DNA of 64,000 bases from Physcia stellaris (GCA_018902385.1 JABSSW010000018.1:698900-762899); one strand, 5' to 3'. Shown: positions 46,285 through 60,930, numbered from the stretch's first letter. A program made the numbers and translations. Notes: a model not told the origin generated them from the sequence alone.

Positions 46285-48695
46285 TGAAATCGTTCAAATA
46301 ACATCATTTCAGAAAAGAACATCATTTCAGAAAAGAAAAAAACAAATGCTTTCGCGATCATGATGAATTTTGCGCAATATTGACGTATGATGCAAAACAA
46401 TCGTTCAAAATCGTTTTTCAACATCGATGTTTTTTTACATTTTTCGACAATGTTACAACGCGACGACGCGCTTCGAAACTATAAAAACATAAATTGAAAC
46501 AATTTATTTAGCGATAAATTCTTTTTGTATCGTTTCGATATCGTCGTTTTCGAAACATTTTTCGAGCAAACACAAATCAATTTTCGTTGAAAATTGCGTC
46601 GACGTTTCGATGTCGACGATTTCGTTGCTCATTTCAAAACGCTAAAAAATTTGAAAAACGATTTGAATTTGTCGTACGTTTCATTTTATTTTCAACGTGT
46701 GATGAACGATTCAAAAATGTTCATCGACGAACACAAATCGCATGAAATCATGAATTTTCGTCTAAAAATCGATTTCAATGATCGAAATTGAAATTACAAT
46801 ATTCACGTTTTCTTTTTTCACATGAAATTCTCGAAATCTCGTCATTTGAAAAATGCAATTCAAAAAATCTGAATAAATCAAATTGTACTATTTGCGATTC
46901 GCGCAAGCGTGTCGATCAATATTCGAACGCGACATTTTTTCAACTTTGAAATCGTCAAAGTTCAGACGCACAATAAAGAGAAAATTCACATGTACAGTGC
47001 TGATCATTTCATGAACAATTTTCGATTCATTTTCGTCGACAATCTTGTCGTTTTTTGAATTTAAGTTGTCATTTTGATCAACGAATTTGCGAAATTCAAA
47101 GAATCGATGTTGATGATTTTTGAATGAAATCAAAAATTGCATTTTCAACGATCAACTTTAAAAAAAACGCGAACGACTTTCATCATTCATTTGAAATAAC
47201 GCTTTCGCATTTTCGACGAATTCATGAACGAAATTTGAATTGATTTCGAAATAAAATATATTTTTTGTTTGCATCACGTCGATTTCGTTGTCAAAAACAT
47301 CACGTTGTTGTGAAAAGACATCGTGTTTCGAACATTGAAAAACGCTTTTTCACGACAAGATTAACGTCGCTCGTCGAGTTCGCAACGCGATTTATTCATT
47401 TTTGTTGATTCGTGATGTCGAATCTTGTTTCGTCGAAATGACATTCATTAACGCTTTTCGAACGAACGATGAACAAACGTTTCACAAAATTTACGTCATG
47501 ATTCGAAATTACTGATTTATTTTCGCTCGAGATGTCAAGTTTTTCGTCAACACATATTTCGAAAATCTGTCTTTTGTCGACGAAAAGTTCGATCGATGAC
47601 ACATCGTTAATCGTCGAAATGATTTGATTTTTGAGAGCGTTCACAGCAAACTCAACGATGATCAGTCGACATCGTTCAAATTCAAAATTTATCAATTGAA
47701 AACGTAACGAACAATCAAACATCGTATCGACATTTTATTGATTGACGCGCACAATTTTTTCATACGACGTTAATCGAAGTCGTCAATGATTTACGCAAAA
47801 ATATCGTTTACGTTTGTCAATTTTTCAAAAATTGAAATTTGTGCACAATTTCGTCGAAATTGATTTTTGATCATCATGAATTGTCAACGATTCGAAAATT
47901 CGAACGTCACATTTTTTTGTTTGTGAAATTTTTTTCGCAAATTTTTTTCGTCATCGTTCATATTGAATTTTGTTCAAAAAAAAAATCGACATTTTCATCA
48001 CGATCACGTTCAATCGTTATTTTTTATTCATCGAAATCATGATCATTCAATGTCACAATGATTTCAATGATTTGAAATTCGTTTTCGTTGACGAACAACG
48101 ACGATACAATTTCATGATCAACGTTTTTTTTCGAATTTTTCAATTTATCGTGAACGAAATTTTGTTTGTCACGATAAACGAATTGTGACAAAATATCGTC
48201 AAACGACGCGTCGTTCGACAATCATATTTATTCACGATCGATTGAAATTTTGATTCGTCGAATGTCAAAATCGTTCGACAACGCGAATTCAATTATAAAA
48301 AATGCATTCAAAAATACGATTATTTTTTTTTGTTCGTTTATTTCATCATTTGAAAATCGAATTTTTTGTTTGTTTTCGATTCTCGTTCTGCTCTTCGTTT
48401 GACTTTCGTTGCCGATGACATGCAAAATCGTTTCAAAGATTGTCGTGACATCGTTGCGATCATGATCAAACAAAACAGCACATTCAAACTGTTTCGCGAT
48501 CGAGTAAAAATTTTTATTTTCGATTATGACGACAAAAACGATTTGATCAATCACAAACGCGTTCAGAAAATCATGATAATTGAAATCGAATTGATTGTTC
48601 AATTTTACATTCAAAATATTTGAAACATTCTCAAAACACGAGCTACGAAACACATCAGAAATTTCGTCGAACGACAAAAACAAAATCGTCGCTTC

Positions 48696-49372
48696 ATGTC
48701 TCGATTGTCGAAAAAGAAAGCTGCAGAGCTTCATGATCTCATTTATGTTTTTGTCGTCAAATTGCTCGATGATGTCAAGTCTAAAATTGTCTTTGAACGA
48801 TCACTCAAAAAGTACGATCCGAACAACAACAAAATCGACGTCTTTGAAAAATACTACGTCAATGACAAATGAATCGATCGTTTTCGAGTTTTCTTCGAAT
48901 GAAACGATCTTTCTCGCGACAAAAAACGCATCTGAAACAAGACTCGATTTCGTCAACTTTTGAGTCGATTGCACTACATCGTTTTCACTTTAAAGTCTTT
49001 TGTCGACGTCACATTTCAACAAATTCTTGTCGTCGTCGTTCATCAAAAACTTTTTTGTATTTCATTTTTCGATTGCGATCATCTGTTCATCGAGTTGAAA
49101 TTCAACAAAAACAATAACATTCAACGTGTGATCGAAATCGTCGATCAAATCGAATTGAAACGAACGAATTGATTTATCGTTTGTTTTTTTTTCGACACAG
49201 CAATCGCGTATCGAAATCGCATCATGACGATGTTTCGATTTTCGTTCGCGATACAAAAAAAAATAACGCAATGAATTCAACATCATATTCGCACAAAACA
49301 ATTGATCACGATCATTTTTACGAATGCATGAATCGTTTATTTTCGAAATTCAACAAATTTGCATTTGTAATC
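48696..49372 (+). other. TGA-only interrupted frame, possible relic
   Basis: One frame runs about 225 codons with six or so TGA stops and no TAA or TAG until about 49370. It contains protein-like segments such as KKAAELHDLIYVFVVKLLDD and NNNKIDVFEKYYVNDK. If TGA marks former Trp codons, the segment reads as a continuous protein. The family was not identified. Confidence 0.35.
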
Positions 49373-49485
49373 AATTTTACGATGTCGACGCGCTCAGAAA
49401 TTTCATGTCGTTGTGACAAAGACAAAAAAAACAAAATCGAACGAAATCAATGATCGATCGAAAATCTCGACGAACGAAAACGACG

Positions 49486-49509
49486 AAAAAAAAAAAAAAA
49501 AAAAAAAAA
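49486..49509 (+). repeat. 24-bp poly(A) tract
   Basis: This uninterrupted run of A is the longest homopolymer in the window. It could be the tail of a retro-inserted element, but no target-site duplication could be made out. Confidence 0.8.
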
Positions 49510-50204
49510 CAAAAAAGACGTATTTCGTAATTTGATAAATTAAAATCACGATGAATTTCAATTTTTTTCATTTTTGTTCAATTTATCATCGCAATTTCTT
49601 TTTTTATTTTTTATGAATACATTTGTTTGCAAACAACGTATTTATTGAATTTTGATATTTCGAATGCAAACAATGTGTGCATGATTGTCGATATATATAT
49701 GCGATTCGCAAAATCTATGAAAAGCAAAAAAATGAAAATTTCTTTCAAATTGTCAGAATGACATTGAATTTTAAATGTCGAAAAAATTTCATTTGTCAAT
49801 ATTTTCATCTTTCAAATGAAATTCATTTGATAAAACTTTTCAATGTAATTTCTTGAATTCAAAATCAAGTCATTCATGTTTTTAATCGAGTCAGATTTCG
49901 ATGAATCGCTTATCAACAAAACTATGCACATATTTCGTTTTTTGATTGCGTTCAAATTGTCGTAATGATTTACGTGAAAATTGATTCATTCGTACAATCA
50001 ACATCTCGATGCGAAACATTTTCAATGAAATTGATTTATTAGCAATTGTTTTTTTTGACGACATCACATCATTTTACTTTCAATTTTAGCATTTCGTCGA
50101 ACGCATCATTTAAAATTAATTAAATCGATTTGAAAATTCACATCGTTTTTCACATTTCATCAAAAAAAACACGACAATCGAATTTGAATTTAAAAAATTG
50201 CAAC

Positions 50205-50228
50205 GAATGTTGTTTATAAACAACATTC
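50205..50228. repeat. 24-bp perfect palindrome copy
   Basis: A copy of the dispersed family with the 20-bp consensus intact and complementary extension by two bases on each side. Confidence 0.9.
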
Positions 50229-52316
50229 AACGCAAATACAAACATGAACAAAATTCGCAATTTTTGATACATTGTCATCGAAAATTGTTGAACAAAACAA
50301 TTCAAAACATCATTTTCGAACTCGACTGACGCTAAACAAAAAACATATTAATATCAAATGAATTTCAATTGTCGACGCGATTATCGCAACAATCGTTTAA
50401 CATCAATTTTCATTTTTAATCAATTGCACGCTGTTGATTACACATATTTATCACTTTTCATTGCATTGTGAACGTTATTGATTATCGCAATTTCGATGTT
50501 CATTAACATTGTTTCAAAATCATGATTTCGTTTCGTGATTCGAATTTTTTTTCAACAAAATTCGAAATTTTTGTATTTGAAAATCATGAATTATTTCGCG
50601 TTCAATTTCACGATTCGTTTCATTTGTTTTGTATTATCATTCAATTTTCATTCAATTTGACATTTTTTTGATCGTTTTCGTTTTCGCGTTCAAATATCGC
50701 GAGAAAACAACATTTTCGCGTTCAAAATTTTTTCGCGATTTTCGCGTATTTCGAAACGCGTGATCGTGAACGCATTTTCAACGTTACAAACAAAAAAATT
50801 ATCGAAATTTTGAATTTGACATTTGAATCAAACGATTGTCGTCGACGAATTTTTGATTTCAAACTCATCGACAGCAAGATTCTCAAATCTGTTCGTTTTC
50901 GAAAATTTAGCTTCTTTTCAATGTTCGTTCGAATACAACGATACAAAGCAAATATCGTCGTTCAAAATGAAAAGACTCAAAAAATGCGCATTTGACTGAA
51001 ATTTTTCTTCAATTCATCATTTATATGAATAGACGTCTCGATCGTCGATTCGTCAATTTTTTTTTCGATGATTTTCGCAAAACGACATTGATCGATTTTG
51101 ATTGCGAACGTTAAATAAAAAAAACATCAAATTAAATTTTGTCGTGAATTACATTTGAATTGCGTACGTCGAATTTCGATCACAATTCGCGTCATTTTGT
51201 TTATAAACAATCGTGTTTACATGTCACGAGATTTTGATTTTATCTTGTTCACATGCACGTGATCGATATTCACATCATCGTATTTATACATTTTTTCGTT
51301 ATGTGAAAGATATTCACATCATCGTTTATATTTTTTCGTCATGTTATTTTTTCACGTTTTCACATTTGTTTTTTCATTCATCATCGTCACAAACTTTGAT
51401 CAAAAAGTCGTTTTTCAACAATCTTTACGTTTCATCAGCACAATCAAGTTGAATTGTCTGTACATCGAACTCGAAATCTTAACAGTTGTAAATTCTAATT
51501 TCGTTTTTAAAATTAAATTCAATTTTTTTGTTTTGTTTCGCGATGCGATTTTTGTCATTGATCATTGTTCACGTTCTGTCAAAAATTCGTTTATAAACAA
51601 CATCAATCGAATCGAATCAATATGTTCACATCGTCGAATCAAACGAGTTTCGAAATTTCGATCAAAATCAGACTTTCGACATTCGCAATTTCACAAATTT
51701 TGATATACGCAGTCAACAATTATATGAACGTCGTTCATTTCACAAAGACGTCAAAGAATGTATCGACAGATATGACGTCGCGAAAAATGACGTGATTCAC
51801 GATTGAGCATCAATTAGCGACTCTCAGACGCGTGATGTTCGCATCTGAAACGTCAAACAGAATCAAAAAGACAATGCAGAACAAACTTGAAATCGAAAAT
51901 AAATACTTCTTTTCTGTCGCGAAGACGACGATTTTGAAAATCGATATCTATTGCAAAATAATGCAAATCGTGTTTCATGTCATCATAAAAAATGAAATCG
52001 ATATATCGACATGACGTTTCTTTTACGTCAATGATGATCAAATTAATGCAATCATCAAAAAATATATTTTCATGTTGAGAATCGCAAACATATATCGCGA
52101 TTTGTACGAATCGTTTCGCATTCAATCGAATACGACAAAAAATTTTGAATTGTTCAAAATTTTTTCGTATTGATCGAAAAAAATCAAATTTATCGAAACG
52201 TCATGCATTACATCAATCTGATCGAATTAAAAATAATTAATCGATTTTCGTACGTCATTTGCATGCTTGAAACGTTTTTTGCGTTTAATCGATTTACAAA
52301 AACGCAAAATTGAACG

Positions 52317-52344
52317 ATTGATGTTGTTTATAAACAACATCAAT
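52317..52344. repeat. 28-bp perfect palindrome copy
   Basis: The longest perfect member of the dispersed family. Symmetry extends four bases beyond the 20-bp consensus on each side. Confidence 0.9.
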
Positions 52345-53379
52345 TCAAACTTGAATAATAAAATCAATTAGCGAAAAACATCGATCATGAAATGATAACA
52401 ATTTTCTGATTGTTGCATTTCTTGATGTCGAAATCACGAAATTGATTCTAATTCGACGAATGAACATGAATAAAAATTCAACAGATGTAAAATTAACGCT
52501 TTTTCATATTTTTTTGAAACAACGATTCAATTTCAACAATTGTCAAAAATTCACAATTTCAATATTTTTCGACGTGTAAAAATCAATCAAATTGAATACA
52601 TCACGTTCATTTCAATCATGTTCTGTTTTGATCATGAATCTTTGAATGAATAATTGCATTTTTTGAAATCGACATTTTTTTGTGTTTCGATTGCATTTTT
52701 GCTAATTGATGTCGTTTAAATCGATCATGTTCACAACGAAATCTGTTTGAAACAAAATTTCAAATTTCGATCAATGTCGTTTATAAACATCATTTTTATT
52801 CATTCAATCAATAAAAAATCGTATCGTTTATCATATCATTTGATCGATTTTTATCATCATCAAAATGATTGTGAATCGCTGAATTTATCATAATGAATTA
52901 TCGATAAAATTAATGTCGTCGAATTTATTTCAATGCACGTACAATTCGTCGTCGTCATCGATGTTGTTTATAAACAAATCAAATGACGTTAATTTTGATT
53001 AGAAATAAATTTCGTTTTGCGATTCGTTTTGCGATTATTATTTTTTTCATTTGTTTTCATTTTTTTTTCATTTGTTCATATTATCATTTGTTTGCATTTC
53101 GAATTTCACAACATCAAACAAGCAATTTGCATTCGTTTTTTGTTTTTTATTTGTTCATTGCATTTTTTATTGCATTTTTTTCAACAACATTTCTTTCGCT
53201 GCAACATTGTATCAAATGAATTGATTTTGAATTGAAACGTTTGATGAAATTGACGTTGAATTCGTTTTCAAATCACGTTAATTCGACGTTAAATTCGTTT
53301 TGACATCATTTGAAAACGCGTTCGAAATTTATAAACAACATCGATCGATTTTTTTTTTTCGTTACACGCAATTGACATC

Positions 53380-55089
53380 ATGTCGATCAAACGCAAAATC
53401 ACGTTTTCAAAGAAAAACGTTTTTATCAAGAAAGCAAAATCGTCGAAACAGCGAAAATCGATCGACATCAATAAATTCAACAAAAGCAAAACGATCGCAT
53501 ATGACGAAAAGCATGTCAAAAAATTTATGAAAAAAAATTTCGTTCACGTGTATTTCGTCGAAAATCGCATTGAGAATCACGATTTTCGCGTGACAAATTA
53601 TTTAAAACTTTCAAATATCGCACATTTCAGAATTTTTGCTGACAAAATTCAGTTCATTCTTGAAAAATGAACAAAAATTCGTGACGAAATCAGCGACTTT
53701 TTTCGTATCAAAACGTCGATTTGTTTGAATGACTGAACGACACACAAAAGTTTAATGACATTGATGTCAAAAAGAATCTGTTCATTATTAATTTTGAAAA
53801 ACAAAATTTTTCGTCACGACGATTTTTTGCTCAATGTATCAATTTTTGAAATCTGACGAAAAAATCGATCGAAATACGATGTCAAAAAATGAAATTCATT
53901 ATCACGATTTCATTTTTGAAAACTGATATCGAACATTTTGTTTTCTCAAATGATATTGACGAAACGCATTCGAAATTTTCAAAAAAACGATAAAATCAAC
54001 AAAAAACAAAACATCACAACAAAGTCATCGTTGTTTTTCAACGAAATTCAATTGCGCAATTACAAAGTCAATTTCAAAAACGCGTTGAAAATCACGAAGC
54101 AAACAAATGAAAACGATTTTAAATATGAATTCGATGTTAAATATGAGCAGAAAATTGCTCGTATCATCAAATTAAATCAAATGATAAACGATTTCATCGA
54201 TTTCAATTTGAAACAATGATTGATCGAAAATTCGTTTCGTTTTGTCGCAAAATTGAACGATACGATGAAACGTATCAAAACGCGTGACGATTACGATTTG
54301 CGAATTTTCAAACAAATTCGTCGTCATTTGTTCGATCGACGAATGAATCGTTTGATCAAACGTTTGAAAAAAAAATATCGTCTCGTTTATTCGAAATTGA
54401 TTGATGAAACGATCACGATAATCTCGAGCATCGAAAATTTACGAGAAATAATCAAACGTTTTTTCGACATTCAAAATTTTTTGTCAATTAACAAGTTCAT
54501 TTTCGAAAAACAAAACGACGTTCACGAACGTCGAATCGAAATCAGTGAAAAAAATCGAAAAAGATTTTTCGCGATTCAAAACAACATGAACACGCATACA
54601 GTCATCGTCAACGATTACGAAATTGCATGCGCAAAACTCAACATCGATTTCGTCAATTTTTTGATTTTTGAACAATACGTCGAACAAATCGAATTCGAAA
54701 CGCAATTGAAATTTCATCAAATTGTCGTTTTTAATTGAATATTTCAAATCGAAAAAGTGTTCGAAAATGCGATTTTGACAAACGACATGAAATTGAACAA
54801 AACAATCACGACGTTGATTGTTATAACAAAATACGTTTATCAACACGAAACGATTCGATTCGTCAAAACGCAAAATTCATCGACGTCGTTTATAAACAAC
54901 AACATGTCGTTTATAAACAACATAATTGATCACGTTTTTTTTGATGTCGATTTTGATATCGTTCAATCGTCGAAAAAAAACGTTGCGAACATTGAACAGC
55001 ATAAATTTTCGAATGTCGACACAAATTCAATTATTGACGTTCAATCAAAAAAAACGCGAATGAAAAAAAATGAAACAAACAATTGTTGA
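53380..55089 (+). other. Long TGA-only interrupted frame, possible relic gene
   Basis: In one frame about 570 codons pass with stops only at TGA (53668, 53734, 53854, 53890, 53917, 54217, 54736 and 55087) and none at TAA or TAG. The best part, 54220-54738, is 172 codons and reads as a basic helical protein (RIFKQIRRHLFDRRMNRLIK). The scarcity of TpA in the region lowers the weight of this observation. No family was recognised. Two palindrome copies lie inside it. Confidence 0.4.
54885..54923. repeat. Tandem pair of palindrome copies
   Basis: Two copies of CGTTTATAAACAAC lie 21 bp apart in the same orientation. Confidence 0.85.
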
Positions 55090-57013
55090 AATGTCAAACG
55101 TTGATCGCGAAAATTCAAAATCGCAAATACAAAGCGAATTTTATCGTTGTTTTTTCGCAAATTTTTTTCGTTTGAAATTTTGAAATTCAAAAGTTTTTTT
55201 CGAATTTGACGATGAAAATATTCGCAAACAATTCACGTTTTGATTTTCATCACGTTCGTCGCATGACATTGAACGACAACATGCGAAATTTGTTCAAATA
55301 TTTGATCGAATTTTTTGATATTTCGAAAATTTTCATTCACGTCATTTTGACGTTTTACATCATTTTCGTTTTGCGAACGAAATATTCGCGCAACAAAAAC
55401 GACGAGATTGCGAAAACAAAATGCGCGAAACGAAACGACGAACGCGAAAAAATGATGAAAAACATGACATCGACGATGACGAAAATATCAATGACGTCGA
55501 AAATTCGAACAACGAACAAATTGATTTGAAACGATGAATTTTTGTGAAACGAAAATGTTTTGAGCGAATGATTTTTGACGAAACGCAAAAAATTAAAATT
55601 GTTCGTTTTTTGATCACGAAACAAATTTTGTCGCTCGAAATTGTTTTACGATTGCTGTTGAACGCGACGTCTATGATCAACAAAATTTTCGATTTTTACG
55701 ATTTATTGCGCATTTTCTGAAATGAAATCTTGACGTCGATGAAAGAAAATGTGTCGAAAATCAAAAATTACGACAAAATCAAAACGACTTTGATCGATCA
55801 TCATTTGACGACGAACATGATCAAAAAATATCGATGAATTCTGAATTCATACGCTTTCAAGAAATTTGTCAAGTCATTCACAAAAGATGTTTCAATAAAT
55901 TTCGAGACGACGAATCGCGTGTTGTTTGTTATTTTCGTTTTTTGTTTTTTTCGTCGCACGTTCGTCTCGATCATTGCAAACGTGATTGACGAAATTTTGC
56001 GCATCGATCATGACATTTTTCATGCAAATTGAATGCATTGCGAAATCGAAATAAGCAATCGTCAATTGAAACAATACGCAATTATATACGATCGAACGAT
56101 TTCAGAATTAAACAGAGAATTCGATGAAAAATCGAAAATCGAATTGAAAAACATGACGACGCATAAACGTTTTTGTCACGCGACGATCGCGTCGAATTTC
56201 GATCAATTTTATCAAAAAAAAATCGTTTCGACGAGAAAGAGAAGTTTCGAGAACTGATTGAAAAAATATAAATTTGACAATGAAACATTCATGTATTGAA
56301 CGTGAATCAGATTCGCAATCAAATTCGATTGCTTTGACAATCGAAATGAATACGCATACGACATTCTGACAAACGTCGCGAAATTCTGTTTCACAATTCA
56401 TTTGTGTCATCACATTTGTCGCAAGCAAAGTCGAAAAATCATCATTTTTTGCGAATGATCGTACATTCAATGATTGACGAAAATCTCTCTACAAAACACG
56501 AACTTCGAAACGATTGTGATTCGAACAAAGCACAAGTCTGCAGAAAAAGCGATGATCATGAACGAGTTTAATCGCAAGAACAGCGACGTTGATGTTTTGA
56601 TCACGAACGTCAAATTCGACAATCTTGATTAAAATATGCAAAACGACTGTTGCGATTGCATTTTCGTCGACTTTTGATTTTCAATTTTCAACGTTTCGCA
56701 GTGTTCTGAACGCATTCATCGCATGAGTCAAACTTCGATTTGTCATTTCTATATTTTAAATCTCGATCATTCATATGATCAGATTGTTCAAACGAACGTC
56801 GCAAATAAAATGTTGATTATTTTCGAATCAATGAAAGCAATCGAAGTCATCACGAATGAAATTGACGCATTCAGAATTTTGACTGAAAACGAAATTTTGA
56901 ATTTCATTGACGATATGATCAAAGTTCGACTCGTGCAAAAAAAAACAAATCTTCTATATCAGAAACAATATGACATTCGAAGTTTTCGCACGAAATGAAA
57001 CAACGCTCGAAAT

Positions 57014-57517
57014 TTGACGCAAAAAAATGAATATTTCGTCGAGATCGAATTTCGTCAACGTTTGAACTTGAAACAATTTTCAGTCGATCATCGCTTAAAA
57101 CAATCGAAAAATGATTTCGTTGATGAAATTTTTAAAAATCGATTTCGTTACGATGCAAATATGTTGTTTATAAACAACATTTTTTTCGTTTTTTTTGTTG
57201 ACGTTTTTATAGACAAACGTCAAAACGACATCGTTCAAAAGTTCAAAATCGATGCGAAAATTTTGAAAAAAATGATCAAAATCGCGAAACGAACGCAACA
57301 AATCGAAAAGAATAAAAACAATCGACGTTCGAAACGATCACAACAAATTCAATTTGTTTTTTTGATCGCGCGTTCGAAAAGCGATTTTGAAATTTTTATT
57401 GAAAAATTTTCATTTTTCATTTCAATTTTCGACAAGAATTCGAATGATTCAAATGACGATTTTGTTTTCGATAAAATACAATCGAAACGACAAAAATCAA
57501 AAAAGTTTTTTTTATAA
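57014..57517 (+). other. 167-codon open frame in AT-rich DNA
   Basis: A basic, Lys/Asn/Phe-rich frame with an acidic end (DKNSNDSNDDFVFDK). It includes one palindrome copy in its coding sequence. It is probably a decayed frame; nothing identifies it. Confidence 0.25.
57161..57180. repeat. 20-bp perfect palindrome copy
   Basis: Exact match to the family consensus. Confidence 0.9.
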
Positions 57518-57764
57518 TGTTCAATTTGAAAAAAAAACAATCATTTCAACAATGAACATCAAAAATCGTCGTCATTTTTCAAAGTCGCGTTTTCGTCGAT
57601 CATCGCGTCACGTTCGTCGTTTTTTGTCGATCGTTTTCGACAACACGATTTCAATTTCGAAATTTCGAATATTTTGTTTTTGATCAGAAATCGACTTTTC
57701 AAACAAATCAAAAAATTCATTTATTCAATTCGCAACTCGACTCGACTCGTTTCGAACAAAAATT

Positions 57765-57807
57765 GATGTTGTTTATAAACAACATCGATGTTGTTTATAG
57801 ACAGCAT
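57765..57807. repeat. Paired palindrome copies
   Basis: A 22-bp perfect copy (57765-57786) is followed one base later by a copy with two changes, GTTTATAGACAGC (57788-57807). Confidence 0.85.
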
Positions 57808-58670
57808 CGCATGATTTTTCATCGTCGTGAACGTTGTTTCATCATTTAATCGAAATTTTGATTTCTGTTTCGTTTTCGAAATTTTTTATTTTTTCTATTT
57901 TTTAGCGCGAACTTCGAATCAATTTTTGTTGAAAATGATTCAATGATGAATATCGAAAATTGTTTTAATTTGAGATATTCACATCGCGTTAACGCACGAA
58001 ATCGTGTATTTTTTTTCATTTCGCGAATGAATAACGATCGACGAGTTTGATTTGTAAATAGTCGAAAAACGTTTGTGAACGTTCATCAACTTTAAATCAA
58101 ATTGATAAAATCGTTCAAATTCAAACAATTTTTTCAATAGTTAATATTTTGAATTTGAATGCAACAAAATTCGAATTTTTTTTTTAACATCGTATTCAAA
58201 TCGCATATATAATTAACATGTATATTTATATATATATTTGTTTTCGCGTCATCATTTACGTATTTTTAAATTTTCGTATAGTCATCAGTCGACGTTAATC
58301 GATTGATTCATTGACATTTTATGATCATTTCAGTCGAAAACGATATCATTTTTGTGAACGAGTCATCGCAATTTTCACAAATCAATTATTCGCTCGAAGA
58401 ATTTCGAATCATCTCGAACATTTCTGTAAAAAACACAAAAAGAAAACATATTTTCAAACAAACAGTCGCAATGAATTCATTTTCACATCGAACATTTATG
58501 CAAAAATTTCGCTCAAATTCAAATTTTAAATGCGTTTGAAATTAATCATCGTACATGTCGACAAAGTTCAATACATTTGATTTCACGAGTAATTTTTTTT
58601 TTTCAATCTGTTTGAACAAATTCTCGAACATCGCGAATTCGAATGAAAAATTTAATCGATGTATTTGCGT

Positions 58671-58806
58671 TCGAGTCATCGAAAACAAAACGAAACAAAC
58701 GCGACAAAAATGTTCAAAATTTAAAACGTATCATAAATCAACGCAAAATTTCAATTTCGAATGAATCAACACAAAGTGAAAACAACACATTCAAACAATA
58801 TGATGA
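58671..58806 (+). repeat. Direct repeat copy 1 (~135 bp)
   Basis: Starts TCGAGTCATC and contains AAACAAACGCGACAAAAATG. It matches 59944-60079 in the same orientation, 1273 bp away, with scattered substitutions. Confidence 0.8.
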
Positions 58807-59943
58807 CGCGACAATTGAATTGTTGACAATGATTCGTATTACGCAAAAACACGTCAAAATCGAATTAAACATTGATCGTTTTTTGATAAATTATCAATTC
58901 GATTTTTTTGAATTCAAAAAAAAATTTTTCAATGTTGAACAATGATTTAAAATCTTTTCAAATTCATTCACATTTGTTAGATTGTTGCGCATTTTCATCA
59001 TCGAAAAATTGATTTTTTTTGATTCAAACGCAAACTTCATCGTTCAACTGAAATTTTCAAACGAACGAAGCGTTTTCATTTTCGAATCTTACGAACAAAT
59101 CATTTTTTATCGCTTCAAAACTTTGAGACGACGAGAAAATCAAACAACGTTGTTATTGACATTTACGAAAACAAAAAGTTTCAATTTCGAAACAAAGAAA
59201 CATTGATTGACGCATTCGATTTTCATTTCGTTAAACGTTATTGAGATGCTCGCATTTCAATCATTATCGTCGACTCGATGAACAAAAAGTATCACGAATT
59301 GTCGAAATACATTGTTGCAAATCTTTGCGTAACTTCTGTTGCAAATCAGAACATTGTTGAAATCTTCACAAAAATCAATATTAATATTTTCGTCTTTTTT
59401 TCGATGAAATTTCATCGAGAGACTCGTCATCGTTCAACAAATTATTCAGATTTTTCTTGAAATTGACTGAAATACAAACATGAACTTTGAACTCTCGTCG
59501 ATCAAACTTGATCATGACTGTCGTGTCTGAACGAAATCAAAAAAAAAATTGATCAATGAAGAAAAATCTGATGAAAAATAGCAGTAACATCTGTTGTCGT
59601 CGAACAAACTTTCGAAAAAAATAAAACATTTGAATTGAAGCGAAATTTGTAAATGACAATTCGAAAATATCGTCGAAATTTTCATTGTACGTCAAATGCA
59701 TTATTTAATTCGAAACATTGTCATTCGAATCGACAACGTTGATTATCATAACTCGAATTCGAATGAAAAATGTTGTAAAATCGACAAATGCAATGATCAT
59801 CAATTAGTCAACACATAACATATTTGATTTTCGATCGTAATTAGCAATTTGATCATTTTTTTCATTCAATTCGTTTTTTATCATAATATTCATTTTTCTT
59901 GTTGTTGCATTCATCAAAATTCGTCAATGTATAAATATAAATT

Positions 59944-60079
59944 TCGAGTCATCACAGACGCAACGAGACAAACGCGACAGAAATGTTCGAAAATTAAAAT
60001 GTATCATGAATCAACGCAAAGTTTCAATTTCGATTGAATTAACACAGAAAAAAACAACACACTCAAATAATATAATGAT
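59944..60079 (+). repeat. Direct repeat copy 2 (~135 bp)
   Basis: Partner of the copy at 58671; shares AGACAAACGCGACAGAAATG and the following CATGAATCAACGCAAAGTTT. Confidence 0.8.
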
Positions 60080-60490
60080 TGTATGTCAATTAACGAAATT
60101 TTGATTGCTCGTTCAAAAACGATTTGATCGACAAAATTGCACTAAACAGATGTTTTTTTCACGACAATAATTTTCTGATGCGTTTGAATCGAACGTTGTG
60201 ATCATTTTACGAATGTTTTGAAATACGAAATCAATTGTTTCAATGTCATTCGTTGATTGTCTTTCAGTTTCTGAACAATGAAATGAATTTCAATTTTTAT
60301 CGTTCAAAACACATTATTTGAACGAATTTTGATTGCACATTACTGATCTGCAATGATTAACATTTTGATAACATTTTTTTTCTTCAAATCATTTCGCAAT
60401 CTTATTTCATTTGCGATCGAAATGATAATCTGTTTTGTAATTGTTGATTTTGGCAATTTGACAACGACGAAATTCAAATGAATCAAAGAA

Positions 60491-60757
60491 TGAAAGTTTT
60501 GATTGAATGCAACTTTGATCAAAGAGTATGCAACTTTGATCAAAAGTGAATGTTTTGATCAAAAATAAAAATTTCGATCAAGAATGAATGCAATTTTGAT
60601 CAAAAAATGAATGCAATTTTGATCAAAAAGTGAATGCAATTTTGATCAAAGAATGAATGCAATTTTGATCAGAAAATGAATGCAATTTTGATCAGAAAAT
60701 GAATGCAATTTTGATCAGAAAATGAATGCAACTTTGATCATAAAATGAATGCAATTT
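60491..60757. repeat. ~22-bp minisatellite, about eleven copies
   Basis: The unit GAATGCAATTTTGATCAAAA repeats with a period of 22-24 bp. Copies differ mainly at one or two positions (CAATTT or CAACTT; CAAAAA or CAGAAA). Confidence 0.9.
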
Positions 60758-60930
60758 GAATGATTCAACGTCATGCATCTTTATATAAATTTTCTTTTTT
60801 CGATTTGTTTCTGTTTTTTTTATTTACATATTCGTATCTCAAGAATGTTCGCAAAATGATCACAACGCTCGATTTAACGCATTAAAAGATTATTGTCGTG
60901 AAAAACATTTTTCAAAAGAAAATTATCGTA

